Origin: Flammula alnicola
Taxonomy: Eukaryota > Basidiomycota > Agaricomycetes > Agaricales > Strophariaceae
DNA length: 64,000 nt
Assembly (NCBI GenBank): GCA_015499995.1
Contig: JADNRV010000038.1
Coordinates: forward strand, 124,001-188,000
Direction of reading: 5' to 3'
In this document: positions 23,805 to 35,728 of the stretch, in pieces
Numbering within the stretch: the stretch's first letter is position 1
Layout: every line of letters begins with the position of its first letter
Notes under the pieces: generated by a model
Told to the model about the DNA's origin: nothing
The model's database searches: none
Seen by the model: the letters and a program-made list of their open reading frames with translations, nothing else
Position numbers and translations under genes: made by a program

Positions 23805-24260
23805 TGATTTCATGATGGTTAGCCGGGTTTGGCGCTTTTGGTGGACTTGCTGTTTGCCGCTATGACAGTGATGGTGCTCCTGTACCTGAGGCTGTAGTAC
23901 CTGGTTGTCGAGTCCATTCTGAATCAGCATCTCAAATAGTTCACACCCTCAATGCATCCCATCTGCTCAAGCGTCCTCGAAGTTCATTGTTCTATTCTTG
24001 CGTCACGGGCAAACGACAGACTTCACCTCTTTCGTTCCTGATGCTCGCGTGTGCTCAAATTGATTGCTCCGATGCAGTAGCTTTCTTCCCCCAGTAAGCC
24101 GCAGCTTATCTTCGAATGCGTTGCAACCTTTATGACCTCCAAAGGACAGCTTCTCGGCAACTTTCTGTGGCGGCGGTCGGTTCCATTGAAGTGAACTAAA
24201 CATTGAGCATTCATTTTGAAGCATCGGCGCAATGAAGGAATGCAAACGAACATAAATCAA
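23805..24260. repeat. Copy of the PWP2 downstream flank and small-gene 3' region
   Basis: TTTCATGATGGT...GGGGCTTTTGGTGGA-like sequence and AATCAGCATCTCAAAT/CCCTCAATGCATC match 11825-12190. The following 24011-24260 matches 27137-27305 (for example GAGCATTCATTTTGAAGCA). It links the PWP2 pseudogene to the decayed small gene. Confidence 0.8.
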
Positions 24261-24261
24261 T

Positions 24262-24730
24262 AGTACAAATTTGCGAAGGTGGACATACAACACAGCTTTC
24301 CCCACAAAAAATCAGAACGTCTGATGAGGTCGTGAACCTTCTCCCTGTTCGCCGGCTACTTAGCTCCACTTCCCGCAGGCCACATCAGGACCAATCTACT
24401 GTGGGGGGTTGTTCATCGCACGAGTTTGGAATTCCTTTACTGTACGAGCAACACATATATCGTTGCAGTCATTTTCTTGGGCAATAGGAGAACTTACTGC
24501 TGTCCCTGCCCTCCTTGCTGACACCCTCGGCCTGGTATCCAACCCAAGAAACCAGGCCTATCAACCCCATCAAGGCTCCGGTGCCATAAAGCTTCAGAAT
24601 GAGATGGGGTTAGCTCAAGCTCCAACGATGTAATGGGACTCATTTCACACACCATAGTCCTATCAGACTTTGCGCTCTCGTTCATGAGCTTGTTGGCTCC
24701 AATATTGCGAAGGATTCTCGAGGTAAACAT
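24262..24730 (-). pseudogene. Decayed copy of the 27310-27780 mitochondrial-like gene
   Basis: Start ATG 24730 and the first exon (SRILRNIGANKLMNES) are kept, and exon 2 still reads like the intact copy. The acceptor of the second intron has changed from CTGCAG to CTGCAA. An extra base in the C-run after AACAAC shifts the frame, so VARTVKEFQTRAMNNPPQ meets TAG. The intact paralogue lies about 3 kb away in the same orientation. A possible expressed truncated product cannot be excluded, but the C-terminal two fifths are lost. Confidence 0.8.
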
Positions 24731-25314
24731 TGTTCGGTGATAATCTGATGCAGCGTCTGGTGCTGTTTGCGGTGTGTTTCACGTTTGTTAAAGTCACAGC
24801 GCATCATCACACATTTTGCCACACGTATAATTTCGGAAAAACGTCAGATTTTACCAAGATTACCCCACAATGTACCTAAAATTACACAGCGCGATAATTT
24901 TCAGGAAGTTCTACCATTCTCTCTCAATATACATGCATTTTGCCCACATTTTTCTGCACATTTCGGTGTACATTTTGATGATCTGGGCCTACCCATTCGG
25001 CCCCGCACCCGCGGCACCCCATCCCGCCTCCTGATATCCAAATTGGCTGCGAATTCAGGCTGGTTCTTTTGATTGCTGGACATATATGTATTAAGTTACT
25101 TCGAAATAATACCCCGCCGTGTCGAGCAGATGTAATATAACTAGTTTTCGACAGGGGGAGGATACAACAGCAGTCACAGAGCCTGTTCATCCATTACCAC
25201 AACCAATGAATGAACAACGCGCCGCTTCACACCCCATGGAGTCCAATACCTTTGTCTTTCCTCCTGAAGCCGCCAATGTTAACCCTGCGTGCCATATCAT
25301 AGACCCTCAGCTCC

Positions 25315-25794
25315 TTGATCAACCAGCTCGACGCTCGTAATCAGACTACAGCACAAGTCCGCGCCGCCTCTGTCCAACCATCCACCTCTGCGAGCACAGT
25401 AGCAACAAAAGCTGGAGCAAATCTGAACAGGTCCAGTGCTGCACTGGAGATCAACCGCTTGAAAGAACGCGTCGCTGTACTTGAAGATGACAATGAGACC
25501 CTACAAAAAGCGATCAGTAAGGTTGAACGCGAAGCAAGAAAAGAAAAAAACCGTGTCGGAGAGGAGCTGATCATAATCAGAGCACTTATCGAAGCTATTC
25601 AGCAAGAGTCAGTAGGAAGATCGCAAAAAATCGACATTGAAAGCAGCAATGAAGATTCTGACATGGAGATGATCCTTGACAATGAAACAACTCGGAAGTT
25701 GGAAGAGAGCGATAATGCTGCAAAAAGCACCATATTTTTGGTCAGCATTTATGTTTCCAAGGTAGATTTAAGCTCACATATCCGTGGCTCGTAA
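25315..25794 (+). CDS. Hypothetical coiled-coil protein
   Basis: Open frame of about 159 residues. A Ser/Ala/Thr-rich N-terminal part precedes a heptad-rich stretch with LKERVAVLEDDNETLQKAIS, strongly predicted as a coiled coil, then an acidic SNEDSDMEMILD segment. An upstream frame (25119-25340, PPEAANVNPACHIIDPQLLD) ends where this one begins and looks like the same protein one base out of frame. The gene may therefore be longer and frameshifted, or spliced. It lies inside the presumed inserted block, tail to tail with the next gene. Function unknown. Confidence 0.4.
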   Translation: MINQLDARNQTTAQVRAASVQPSTSASTVATKAGANLNRSSAALEINRLKERVAVLEDDNETLQKAISKVEREARKEKNRVGEELIIIRALIEAIQQESVGRSQKIDIESSNEDSDMEMILDNETTRKLEESDNAAKSTIFLVSIYVSKVDLSSHIRGS

Positions 25795-26419
25795 AACAGA
25801 TACATGTGAATAGACGTTTGCGATAACAGCCTGCAGATAAGCAATTCGAATGCAGGACTCTTCTGAAAAGGCTCGAAGAACTATGTCTGGCCTGTCAGCT
25901 TCATGGGCGTCTGAGCCTGGGGTTCGTACGTCGATTTCACCAATTCGCCTCCAATTACTGTCATGAAAGTGTCGTTGGACTTGAATTTGAGGTAGCGGGG
26001 GTGGAAGTGGGCCAGCAATGGGTTGATCTACACTCGACGGGTAAGCCTCGACAACCACATTTTTTTGTCAGCTTACCTAGACTTGCAACTTCACAAGCAG
26101 GAACGGTGGGAGCGGCTTCTCGTCCGACCACCGCCGTTGCTTCATCCTCCCTGCCACCATTTACAGACCCTGCTGGTGCAACATCCATCTCGCCAGCGTC
26201 ATTCGCATCGTCAGGCCACCAATCATCCAAGATTAAATAGCCATCGTCATCGTAATACCCATCGCGTTCTTCGAATTCTACGAGGGGTGAGTCGGGTTGA
26301 TTAGTCGCCGGACAGGGAACCATAGATCGATCACACGAGGCGTTGGTAGTTACGACAGGTGGCTGTCTGTTGGTGTCCAGGTCGCCAAGGGGGGGTCGAT
26401 GTTCTTCTGGGCTTGGCAA
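25774..26419 (-). CDS. Hypothetical acidic protein, two exons
   Basis: From ATG 26419 the first exon encodes an acidic, Asp/Tyr-rich region (YYDDDGYLILDDWWPDDAND). A GTAAGC donor and TGTAG acceptor (intron about 26030-26076) join it to IDVRTPGSDAHEADRPDIVL and ESCIRIAYLQAVIANVYSHV, stopping at 25774. The second exon looks genuinely coding. I do not recognise the family. Such proteins next to a coiled-coil ORF, within an inserted block, could be transposon passengers, but this is inference. Confidence 0.45.
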
Positions 26420-26859
26420 GAGATCCCCCGCAGCTCTGGACAGTTCAGTGAGGTATAGCGAGATTCAGAGGCCAAACTCACAGAGATTCCACATCTCCGT
26501 ATCGTTTCTTATGTTTTCTAATCAGATCCTTTGTTTGCAGCTCGTACCCAGCAGGGCTCTTAATGCATTTGAGGCATCTGCATGGATGGTAGGTCATGGA
26601 CGGCATTGCGGACGTTGTGGTGGGAGGGGATGATGGGGGTCAAAGTGAAAGAATGGACTTAGTGTCGTAATCTCGAGCTCGTCCTTTGCGCATACAGGCC
26701 GGAGTGGAATGTAAGGACATGATATTGTCAGAGAATCCAGATTCCACCTCATTATGATGAAGGGGAAATGTAAACGCGCATAATCTGAGAGTAATGTGGT
26801 ATGATCTCAAATCATCCAAGATTTTTCCACGGTCATAATCTTTGATCTTTCGCTGTGAG

Positions 26860-26935
26860 TGTGGCACACTGACGTCATGGACTAAGTATTCCAGCTCGAT
26901 CATCAATGGCATTGGCATATAGAACGCCCATATAG
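26860..26935. repeat. Detached promoter fragment of the decayed small gene
   Basis: GTGTGGCACACTGACGTCATGGACTAAGTATTC corresponds to 27878-27912 upstream of the intact small gene. It includes a CRE-like TGACGTCA core (TGATGTCA in the other copy). Confidence 0.6.
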
Positions 26936-26944
26936 AGGCAATTT

Positions 26945-27309
26945 GGACACACTGCCTTGCTTGTGGACTCTGTTCGTTCGTTCCAGTTGCTTATTGATGC
27001 CAGTGGTCTTTGGAAGTCCGAATCAGCATCTCAAATATTTCATGCCCCTCACTTGCAGCACATCGCTTCAACTTCACAATGGGTGTAATGCGAGGGTCTC
27101 AATGAACCTCGGAGTGTGTCCTTGCATCGAAGGCTAACGGCAGGCTCTCCCTCGTTCCTGCTCGCGCGTGCCCCAATTAATCACTCCAACGCCGTACCTG
27201 TCTTCCCGCATGCGCTGCAACCTTTATCACCAGGACATTTAACATTGAGCGCTGAGCATTCATTTTGAAGCAATGAACGCAATGAGTATATGCAAATAAA
27301 GATAAACTA
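26945..27309. repeat. Third copy of the PWP2 downstream flank
   Basis: GGACACACTGCCTTGCTTGTGGA, CAGTGGTCTTTGGA and CAGCATCTCAAAT match 11913-12190, with part of the parental sequence missing. It leads directly into the 3' region of the intact small gene. Confidence 0.75.
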
Positions 27310-27780
27310 CTAGTACAAGCTTGCCAAGGTAGAAATACAACGCAATTTTCCATAAAGAGGAACAGAACGTATGATGAGGTGGTCAAACTCATCCATGTTC
27401 GAGAGCTTCACAGCCCCACTTCCAGCAGGCCATATCAATAGAAATCTACTTCGGGGGTTGTTCGCCGCCCGAGCTTCGAATTCCTTTACTGTACGAGGAA
27501 CACTTATCGCTGCAGGCTTTTCCGTATGCAGTGAGAAGACTTACTGCTTTCCCTGCCAGCCTTGCTGGTACCCTCAGCCTGGTATCCAACCCAATAGACC
27601 AGGCCTGTCAACCCCGCCAAGGCTCCCGCGCCATAAAGCTTCAGAATGAAATCGGTTTAGCTCGAGCTCCAAAGATGTAATGGGAGTTTCACATACCATG
27701 GTTCTATCAGACTTTGTGCTCTCGTTCATGAGCCTGTTGCCCGTGGCTCCAATGTTGCGAAGGATTCTTGAGGCAAACAT
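27310..27780 (-). CDS. Small probable mitochondrial single-TM protein
   Basis: Three exons (27780-27697, 27638-27545, 27509-27310) give 125 residues with correct phases and stop TAG at 27312-27310. The basic N-terminus, MFASRILRNIGATGNRL, looks like a mitochondrial presequence. It is followed by one hydrophobic helix, LYGAGALAGLTGLVYWVG. The hydrophilic C-terminal part, with VKEFEARAANNPRSRF and KLSNMDEFDHLII, is probably soluble. I do not recognise the family. The second intron would be only 35 nt, unusually short. A TGATGTCA element lies about 110 bp upstream. The decayed paralogue is at 24262-24730; conservation between copies supports this model. Confidence 0.65.
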
Positions 27781-30700
27781 TGTCGATTATAATCAAATAC
27801 AGTTGGTCTAGTGCTGTTCGTGCGGTCGTGAATGTCGATGTGCAAGGTGTCTGGCAAGCAGGTTTGTATATATATAGTGTGGCGCGCTGATGTCATGGAT
27901 TTGACTATTCTGGCTTTTGGTTCGAGAACTCAGGAGTGTATTGGCCTAGAAAGTTGAGCGGAACTTTCTATTCTTTCCTTCTCGGAACTTGCAATATGTA
28001 GAATGATAATACCCAGGGGTTGTTTCAGTTTCCGAGACGCGGCGCCAAGCGCGCCAAAAGTGTCCACGTGCTCTAATTACCTTCCCACGTGATGTTCCCA
28101 CCCAATTGAGCTGAGTCCAACTCAAACCACTCGAGCTTCGTACCACAACACATCCTCACTGAAATGTCGATCCACCGCCTCCAATCTCCAATCGAGGGAT
28201 ATTAAGCTAGGTTTCTCGTTCAGTAGGCTTCATCCGCACATTTGGAAGGGGCTGCTCTTCGTCCTCCGACGTTCTACGGACAACCTACTCCCACAAAATG
28301 AGAATAGCTCATCCGACCCGCGTCGTCCAATCCAAGAGAAAACCCAAAATCTGGTGCCATCGCGTCACAACCACGAGCTGAATAACATTACTTTTGCATG
28401 CTTCCAGCCAATGGCAAGCTACTCTACGTCATGCCGAGGCTATGGAAATACTCTCCGTTCTTTTCTCTCGGCCTGGTGGACTCACTTCCTTGACGCTCGT
28501 GAGATCTGCATCGACACGAGAAACAACCGAAGTGAGCTGCTGTGAGGCTTATGTCCGACTCGATAACATACACGATATTTCATTTCCGAATAACCGCGTG
28601 CTTATTGTCTACGTGCGGCTAAAGGTGTCAGCTGTCTATCTGTGTCTATTCTTCCCCGTCTGGCGGCTTGGACATCCCATTCTCAGACACACATATCCGA
28701 ATTCTCAAAAACGACCCTTTCAAAGATTCATTGCCAAGTAATTATAACGTCAAGGGTTCGGGTACCCCACGATGTCAGTCCTTGTTCGTAGAAGACCTCT
28801 ATGACTTTACTTTGTCGCCCATCGGTTGACCCTTGGCTGGGAAACGGAAAATGGAAAAATCTTTGTCGACTTCGTGATGCCCTATCTCCACGAAATGCTC
28901 CTTCCTTCTCCCCCAAGATCTCGTAATCTCCGTTCCCCGACATATCTTATCATGCAATTCGGGATAAAAAAAAACACGAATTTCTCAAATTTAACTGGCG
29001 GAAAGAATGTCACGTTTTCATGAATTCCTCTAACGCCGCTCCTGGATGTACTATGTACCAACCATATTCTACCACGGCGCAAATGTCGGAACCGATCTGC
29101 GCTTAAACCCTTTCTTTCGTTGTCGACATGCCGTCTTCCACTGTGGTTTCTTCTTACTGAAATTGTAAGTGCTCTGGACCAGTTGTCACTGCTACCTGAG
29201 TTCACGCGAAGCTATTCGAATGTCAATTTTATCCTAGCGAGAGCCGGCTCAGTTCATCAGCCAGATCGTCTAAAGCGAGTCGTGAGTCGGGTAAGCGCGA
29301 TCTCAAGCTCAGCCACGGGCATCATGATCACTGAATGGAGTGGGCAAGCAAGTCTACTTTTAGGTGCCAATAATGTAAAAGTCGGTTATTTCAAGCTTGC
29401 CTACGGTTGATGCAGTGCTAATGAGCTCATTGGATCACGCAGAACTCGCATTCCGTGACGGATGTCCCAATTGATAGTTGAATCGCCTTTGTCCATCAGA
29501 TATGGTTTACGGAACATACCCTGATCTGTCGAAAACATAGGAAAACATATCAGTTCTTCCAACTTCCGTCGCCGCAGCCAGTGATCGTCGGTGAGAAAAC
29601 TTTGGATCAACGGCGTATCGACACAGCCCACCATGCACACGACACTCATAGATCGGCCAATATCATAGATCAGCCAATTCGCTGGCCATGAACATGGTCG
29701 TGGTGGGTTCTTTGTCAAAACTTTGTTCCGCCGAGGTGATTCGAACTACTTATGTGTAGATCCCGACACCATATCTGTTGGTCCTCCTCTCTATGCCTCG
29801 TTGTTCAAGCCCGACTCCCATGATCCCGTTGTGCTTCTCGCCTATCTCTGTCCCACGTTGTCCGTCTCTTACCTTCAGTGAGAACATACGCTGACAAATA
29901 TATACTCATTTTGCCGTAAGTTCGGGAATCAGCCTGTGTTCTCTGCTTCTGCTGCATCGGATTCGACGATGTATGTGAATTTGTTGCTCCGTTCAAGACA
30001 TACATGGTTTCCCGTCTGTCATGCATCAAATCAACCTGACAATTCCTGCCGGCGTCGAGCGTGGGGGGGTGAGGTAATCTATGCCTGTGCCATGGACTCG
30101 GGACCCTGATCGCAGCTCGCGCTCAGCGAGAAGACTGACGATCTCAGAGAAGAGAAGGTCGTCTTTCCTTGAATATTATTAACTCCTTGACATTCAAGTT
30201 CTTTCTGATGTTCCGCCATTACTCCCCATGTGGCAGCTCGGGATCGCCGCTCCTTTTGTGCGAAGAATCAGAACCGATTTCATTAATTTTTACGGACTTG
30301 TCTGAGTTTATCCGGAATTCAGCCCAGTAGAAATGAGCTCAAAGTTCAGTTCAGAATCAGTTCGTTATCTAAATTAATCTTTATATCTTGCATATGATTC
30401 AGATATATATTCCAATCATATCGAAATGTCACATTTTCACTGAAGGGAGGTGGATGATCACAAGGTCCTATTTAACGCCAACTTTTAGGAAACCCACGAG
30501 CGGGGGTGGCGATCAATGTAATCGAGCGAAAGCCCTCAAGTGCAGTTCTGCTATCATCTAATCTAATCGTACTTAATGTTGATCTAATCTCATCTGGTCA
30601 AGTCTGTAAGCGCCCATGCCAAGAGATACCAAGCATGCGACACGACGAACCGACGATGACTGGCACGCCATTGCCTCAATGATCCTTCGAGCTCCATGCA

Positions 30701-31158
30701 TCCACTCAGCGGCGTTCCAGAAACTCGTCAGCGACCTCGATAACGAGCGACTCAATCCAGCGAACACCCAATCGTTCTTTCTCCAGCTATAGGCGCCAAC
30801 GCGAGCCTGTCTTCGGTTCCGAAACTCTAACCGACCTGCGAAACGGCCCAAACCTGCCCAAACGCACAAACGAGTCTAGCTCCTTTTATGCTACTGGTTG
30901 CCAGAAACGTATGAAATTCGAAATTTGCTTTTCGTTGCCTCGCAACGACCGAGGCAACGACTAAGTATGCATTTTAATTTAATCATATGATTGACTGCTT
31001 AATAGATTCTCTTTCAATTCCACCCGGGCTCCTCTTATCCAGTATGAGGGCAGCCTCTTGCAGCCCCAGTAATGTACAACGACGAGAACTTGGATTCGGA
31101 TGGCCTTGAATAATCCTAATATACAACATGCCACACCACTCTGAATAGCAGATCTGTC
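27781..31158. other. Gene-poor region
   Basis: The first 150 bases are the small gene's promoter. Frames at 28394-28741 (a possible exon joined from 28297 by a GTGCCA/CCAG intron) and 29401-29718 minus (FRKPYLMDKGDSTINWDIRH) look partly protein-like. None has a recognisable domain or complete gene structure. No repeats were noted. Confidence 0.35.
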
Positions 31159-31449
31159 ATGTCCAGTAATGTGCACTATAAGCTAGCAATTTCTGGTGGG
31201 ACAGCAACGGGAAAAATCGGTGGCTTTCTCAACGGATGCTATGTAAGTGTCATTTCAGCATTTTTACTGCCCAATCTATTGATGCCGCCTTTGACGCTTC
31301 GCTTTTTTCTGGTCTTCGATGTGAACTTGATCAACTTTACACAGGGAGGTCCTGCCTCGGTCCGAGTTAACATAGCGATAGCTCATCGATCCATGTGCAT
31401 GAATCCTCGGCTCTCGCCGCAGTGCGAAATTGAGCGATTGGACGCTTGA
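31159..31449 (+). CDS. Possible small two-exon gene
   Basis: ATG 31159 begins SSNVHYKLAISGGTATGKIG, then a GTAAGT donor after GGFLNGCY and a TTTACACAG acceptor (102-nt intron) lead to GGPASVRVNIA and a stop at 31447-31449. The splice signals are good, but the product of about 62 residues is unrecognised and has no supporting homologue that I know. It may be spurious. Confidence 0.2.
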   Translation: MSSNVHYKLAISGGTATGKIGGFLNGCYVSVISAFLLPNLLMPPLTLRFFLVFDVNLINFTQGGPASVRVNIAIAHRSMCMNPRLSPQCEIERLDA

Positions 31450-34400
31450 ATGTTGATGGTCAAATATTTTCTTTTCTCAGATGCCTTGATGCGTTCAAAC
31501 TCCAGTACTTACAGTGCTTACTTATGTTTTGCGTTTATTTATTTTTAGGTCGAGCAAAAACATACGGGCTGCGTGCTCGCCGCGGAGAACGTTTGCTTGA
31601 TAGAATTCCATTTTTCTCGACATGTCAACCTAAAGGTAGTCTAGTCAGAATGGAGCTTCTCTTCTAATTCTCCCCATAATCGTTTCCAACAAAATTAGGA
31701 ATGCGACTCCCCGCATCCGCACGGTAGCCAAGGTATGCACGAGTCATTAATGTCAGTGTACATATGCCTATAACCAGCTAGTCCGCGAACACAAACGCTC
31801 GAAGACGCGGAGGTGAAGCGTGCTACGTCGTCGCTGTGGCGTATCGCCAGCCCCCGACGCGCGCTTAGACTCCTTAGGGGAAATTATTCGTTCAATGAAC
31901 CCCCCCTCTCTACCGCCCATGCTCTGATCTTATCAACAACATGCATCCCATGGATATACGCCCATCTCCACGGCGCTCTGGCTCTGGATAGATCCACGTG
32001 TTGTACTACTGGACGGATATATACACTTCCGAATGGCGCGTCCAATGCCGAGCCACCTAATACGCCCTGCGGCCATCCGCGACTCGCTCACTATATCCTG
32101 TATGTCGTTCGGAGACAATCGATATCAAGTGAAGAACCATCCAACGCGAGTCGAACTTGAGTTTGAACTTGAACTGGCTAATTTCTTCCATCGATAATCC
32201 GTGGAGATACTTACGCGCAATTGCTCTGATTGCTGGATCTACCTCTTTCCGGAGAATGGCGACCTCCCACCTTATCCAGCACATGCCTCCGAGATTACTT
32301 ATGCATTGCCATAATGGCCGGGTGTCTTTAATTTCTCACAACCCGTGGTCGAAACCCGACGTGCGTAGATCACCAAAAAATCTTTCCACAGACACAGAGA
32401 TAGAATGAGATTAAACACCACTGTTTATCAATGGCCAATTCCAACATCACTCTCCGCGAGGCTTCCGTGGGATGAGAGATACGATTTCGTTCGGAACTAC
32501 ACATCTGGTTCCTGAATGTGTTCGCGATTTGTGACCATCACAATGAGTTGAGCTGCCTCGTTCCCTTCTCTGCCAACGAATGAATAAGACAAGGCGGTGT
32601 GCGATGCGTCGTGTTTTGCGCGTGCGGACGTTCTATCCAGGATGAGAGTTTCAATGTGCAATACTTAGGCTATTTTTGGAGGCTCAAAGACAGATAATCA
32701 AAGTGCACTGATTGGATCCTGGAAAGCTTGAGATAAGTACATAGACCATACAGCCCTACAGGCAGCTTGGAAGCAAATAATACCTCGTCATCGATCGTGG
32801 AGGCTACCATCATCAGCGATCACACAAAGTGCCAAACATCCCATCAGCGTCTATGCGAAATTCCCGGACTCCGGGGAGTGTGGGGCGTTCAAGTGCATCG
32901 ATCGTGGTCCTGTCACTGGTCAGTCTGAATCCACCTAAGTATGTAGTACCCATGATCATTGTTGGCCAAGAACCGTCAGTGTCAAAAGATCTGCAAAGCT
33001 GAAAGGGTGCTGTCGTGGAGTTCATTTCGTCTAACTTACCGAGGACGGTCATGATGATCATGATCCTTCCCCTTCACTCCCATGACGCGCTCGCCTTTGT
33101 CTATTACGTCTATTGTCCACGTCGAACTGGGAATTTGCCGTGCGCGCGTGCACTCTCAATCAACTTCTCCGCTCTTCTCCACCGCAAGAGGCGGTGCGCA
33201 CGAAGCTATCCATCATCCGGGCGCAAGTCAATGTGCTGCGCGTACTCGCCTAACAATTCGTACGCAGGCATCAGATGCACACGAAGCAGAAAGAAAGGGA
33301 AAAAAATCTGGGGTGCTGATCTTGTTTTCTGTCTTCTCCATGTCCGAGATACTGTGAAGTACCCTCCTGATCACATAATTGTACCCGTACAACTTGTACT
33401 TACAGGACCTCCAAAGCAGCTCGAACTTGAATAAATAAGTTGTCTGGCGAAGAGTCCAAAACTCCGAAAAGACGAGGATAATGCGAGGAATAAGAGACGC
33501 CGGTGACCCACAATCTCCTCCTTAGAGGCTACCTAGATGCTATGAGGTTATCACCCCGGATTCAACAGGAATAGCGTCAAAATCACGCCGACGGAGCCCC
33601 TTTTGACCTTGACCCACATTGAGTTGACCGCTGACATATCAGCGATGTTCTTCGGGGCTTTATGCAAGCTTCATGAATCATGCTTTCAAAATTCAGACTT
33701 CCGTGACCGCAGCTTGTCGGGGACACCCGGTGCTCGTTACTGCTAATTATAAGTCAATCTACAGGGAGAGCGATGAGAAAGCGGGTTTAACATACCTAGC
33801 CTAAGTATTTTAAACCGCGCGAGCATTGAGAACCCATGCTTCGCGAGTGAGTTCAGCTTGAAGGGTGTATTAAAATAAGTGTATCGGTACCAATTACCTC
33901 TGAGGCCTGAGCTCAGCCAGTCAGCCAGTCAACATGTCAGTCAAGAAGTTTAGGCCGTCTTGATTAATCGTCCTCTCTGCGCATACCGCGGTCCATTGCA
34001 GATGACTGCACAGCCCAGCGAGCACGCCATAATCCATCGGGAGTACTTTGAAGGGAGTGCTACGGAAGTTTTCAACCCGGTGTGCTTTGCCTTGAGAAAA
34101 AATATTCAAAATATGTACATATCGGTGGAAATTGGCCTCGCTAGTCGCCTCTGACTCGGCGGTCAGAACTTCAGAACTTGAGAATTCGTCAAGTTCGACG
34201 GCGAACCTGCATGTGCGCGCCCATATGTACTAATTCTCCCTCGGGAAACATTCTTGTGAACAAAAACATGGTTCGCGGACGTCCACGAATTTGTTGATGG
34301 TGTCGCCGATGCCCGCAAGGCGACACTTCGGTTCCGCTCTTTCAAAAACATTCAGCCGATGACAATCAAGCAAACGTTGAACGACGTGTTACATACAGCT

Positions 34401-35728
34401 GTATTGGAGAAAGTTCTGTCTGACCTGTCTTTCGGAATTCCTTTCTGTCTTTTTGTCCATCTGTCCGGATCCATCTATGTCTCTCGAGCCTGCCAAGCGA
34501 TCCCTAATACCTGAGTTCATTTACTAAGGAAACCTAAATGAATTTTTAGTAGTTCACATGAATTCAAAATTCAATTACCATGCAAACAGTACATATGATA
34601 TCCGCCCGTCATAGCAACGACAGTGCGCTAGAAGAGTCAGAGTCAACTAGTCACTGAACCTAAGCCCAGGCTCAGGCACTAATAAGCGAATCGAACTCCC
34701 TGCCAGGGACGAGCTCCTCCCGAGTTGACCGTACACCAAGCTGAGCTTGTGACCATCGATACTCTGAACGTTAATAATGGTCCCACTCAATGGTCGATTC
34801 GTCGGACGTGCCATCCCACACGCGCGAGGCCTGATTAAAAATGACGCGGGTGTGACGTCACCTCGACGTCACTTCATTTACCCCGTTTGCCGAGAAGCCG
34901 AGTTATTGTACCCCAATTTTAACTTTTACAGCAGATATCGATCGTGTCGACATAGCCTTTAAGATGAACTCCAAACGCGTCCACGAAGAGATGAAGATGG
35001 GCAGAGGAAAAGACTTGCAATAAATTATAGTAAAAACGACATCGTGTGCAGAGTAGCTACTATTAAGATGAATTGTTCTACCAGCCTGCGTTGAGTAACA
35101 TCGCGGTTCCCTAAAGATCCCACCAATAAAATAAAAAAGAAAAATCAATCAAGACTTGAGCATGGAGAGGTAAATGCGTGTGTGATGGAATGCAAGGCAG
35201 ACATGTATCAAGATGCTAAACAGACAGACAGAGGGTCCGCGTTCGAGTCCGCGTTTTGAGGTGTCCGTGTCGATGCCAACCAACAAAAATAAATCAAGGA
35301 GGGGCGCCGGGGTCGTACATGGAAGTGAAAGGAGAGCGATCCGCCTGGGGCTTCCGTCCATCTATCCACTATACGTTTGGCGGCCGTGGGTGTGGGTGCA
35401 CAATTGCAATTACGTTCCCAATCCACCAGCGAGGCTGGCGGCGGGGTGTGCTAGGGTAAAGGCAGGTCGGGTCGATATCTAGGTAGCAGAATCGCGCTCG
35501 AGTCTTGGAGACAATCATCTGTAGACACCCGGAATGGCGGTCAACACATCCGACGGACTCCGGTGCGCGTTGACGACGAGAAGTGATGTCGGTTGTGCCC
35601 ATAAATAGTGTAGTGAGGTTGGTGCGGGTGTTGAGGTAACAACGTGAGGCGGAAAGAGGGGGGTAATAGGTGTGTGAATGGCATGGCACGTCACACATTC
35701 GTGTGCGTCGTGTGCGTGAGCGCTCAGG
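31450..35728. other. Gene-poor region
   Basis: Only short frames without domains. A minus-strand frame at 32813-33061 (TMIMGTTYLGGFRLTSDRTT) with a plausible upstream intron is the most protein-like piece. No repeats, tRNA or transposase motifs were seen. Confidence 0.35.

Larger units (their letters stand above)
24775..26858. mobile_element. Foreign block inserted in the promoter of the decayed small gene
   Basis: Sequence upstream of 24730 matches the intact gene's promoter as far as about 24770, then matching stops. It resumes at about 26860 (GTGTGGCACACTGACGTCATGGA versus GTGTGGCGCGCTGATGTCATGGA at about 27880). The block in between, about 2.1 kb, is thus best explained as an insertion. 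It holds two ORF-bearing units but no recognised transposase. No terminal inverted repeats or clear target duplication were found, so the element type is unknown. Confidence 0.5.

Noticed and set aside
28745..28775. T-loop-like GGGTTCGGGTACCCC
   Set aside because: The stem is only about three pairs and there is no cloverleaf context.
30301..30480. AT-rich stretch considered as a replication or scaffold element
   Set aside because: Base composition alone is not evidence, and no repeated or structured motif was seen.
35236..35262. tRNA T-loop-like GTTCGAGTCC
   Set aside because: The flanking stem bases are not complementary and no acceptor or anticodon arm fits around it.
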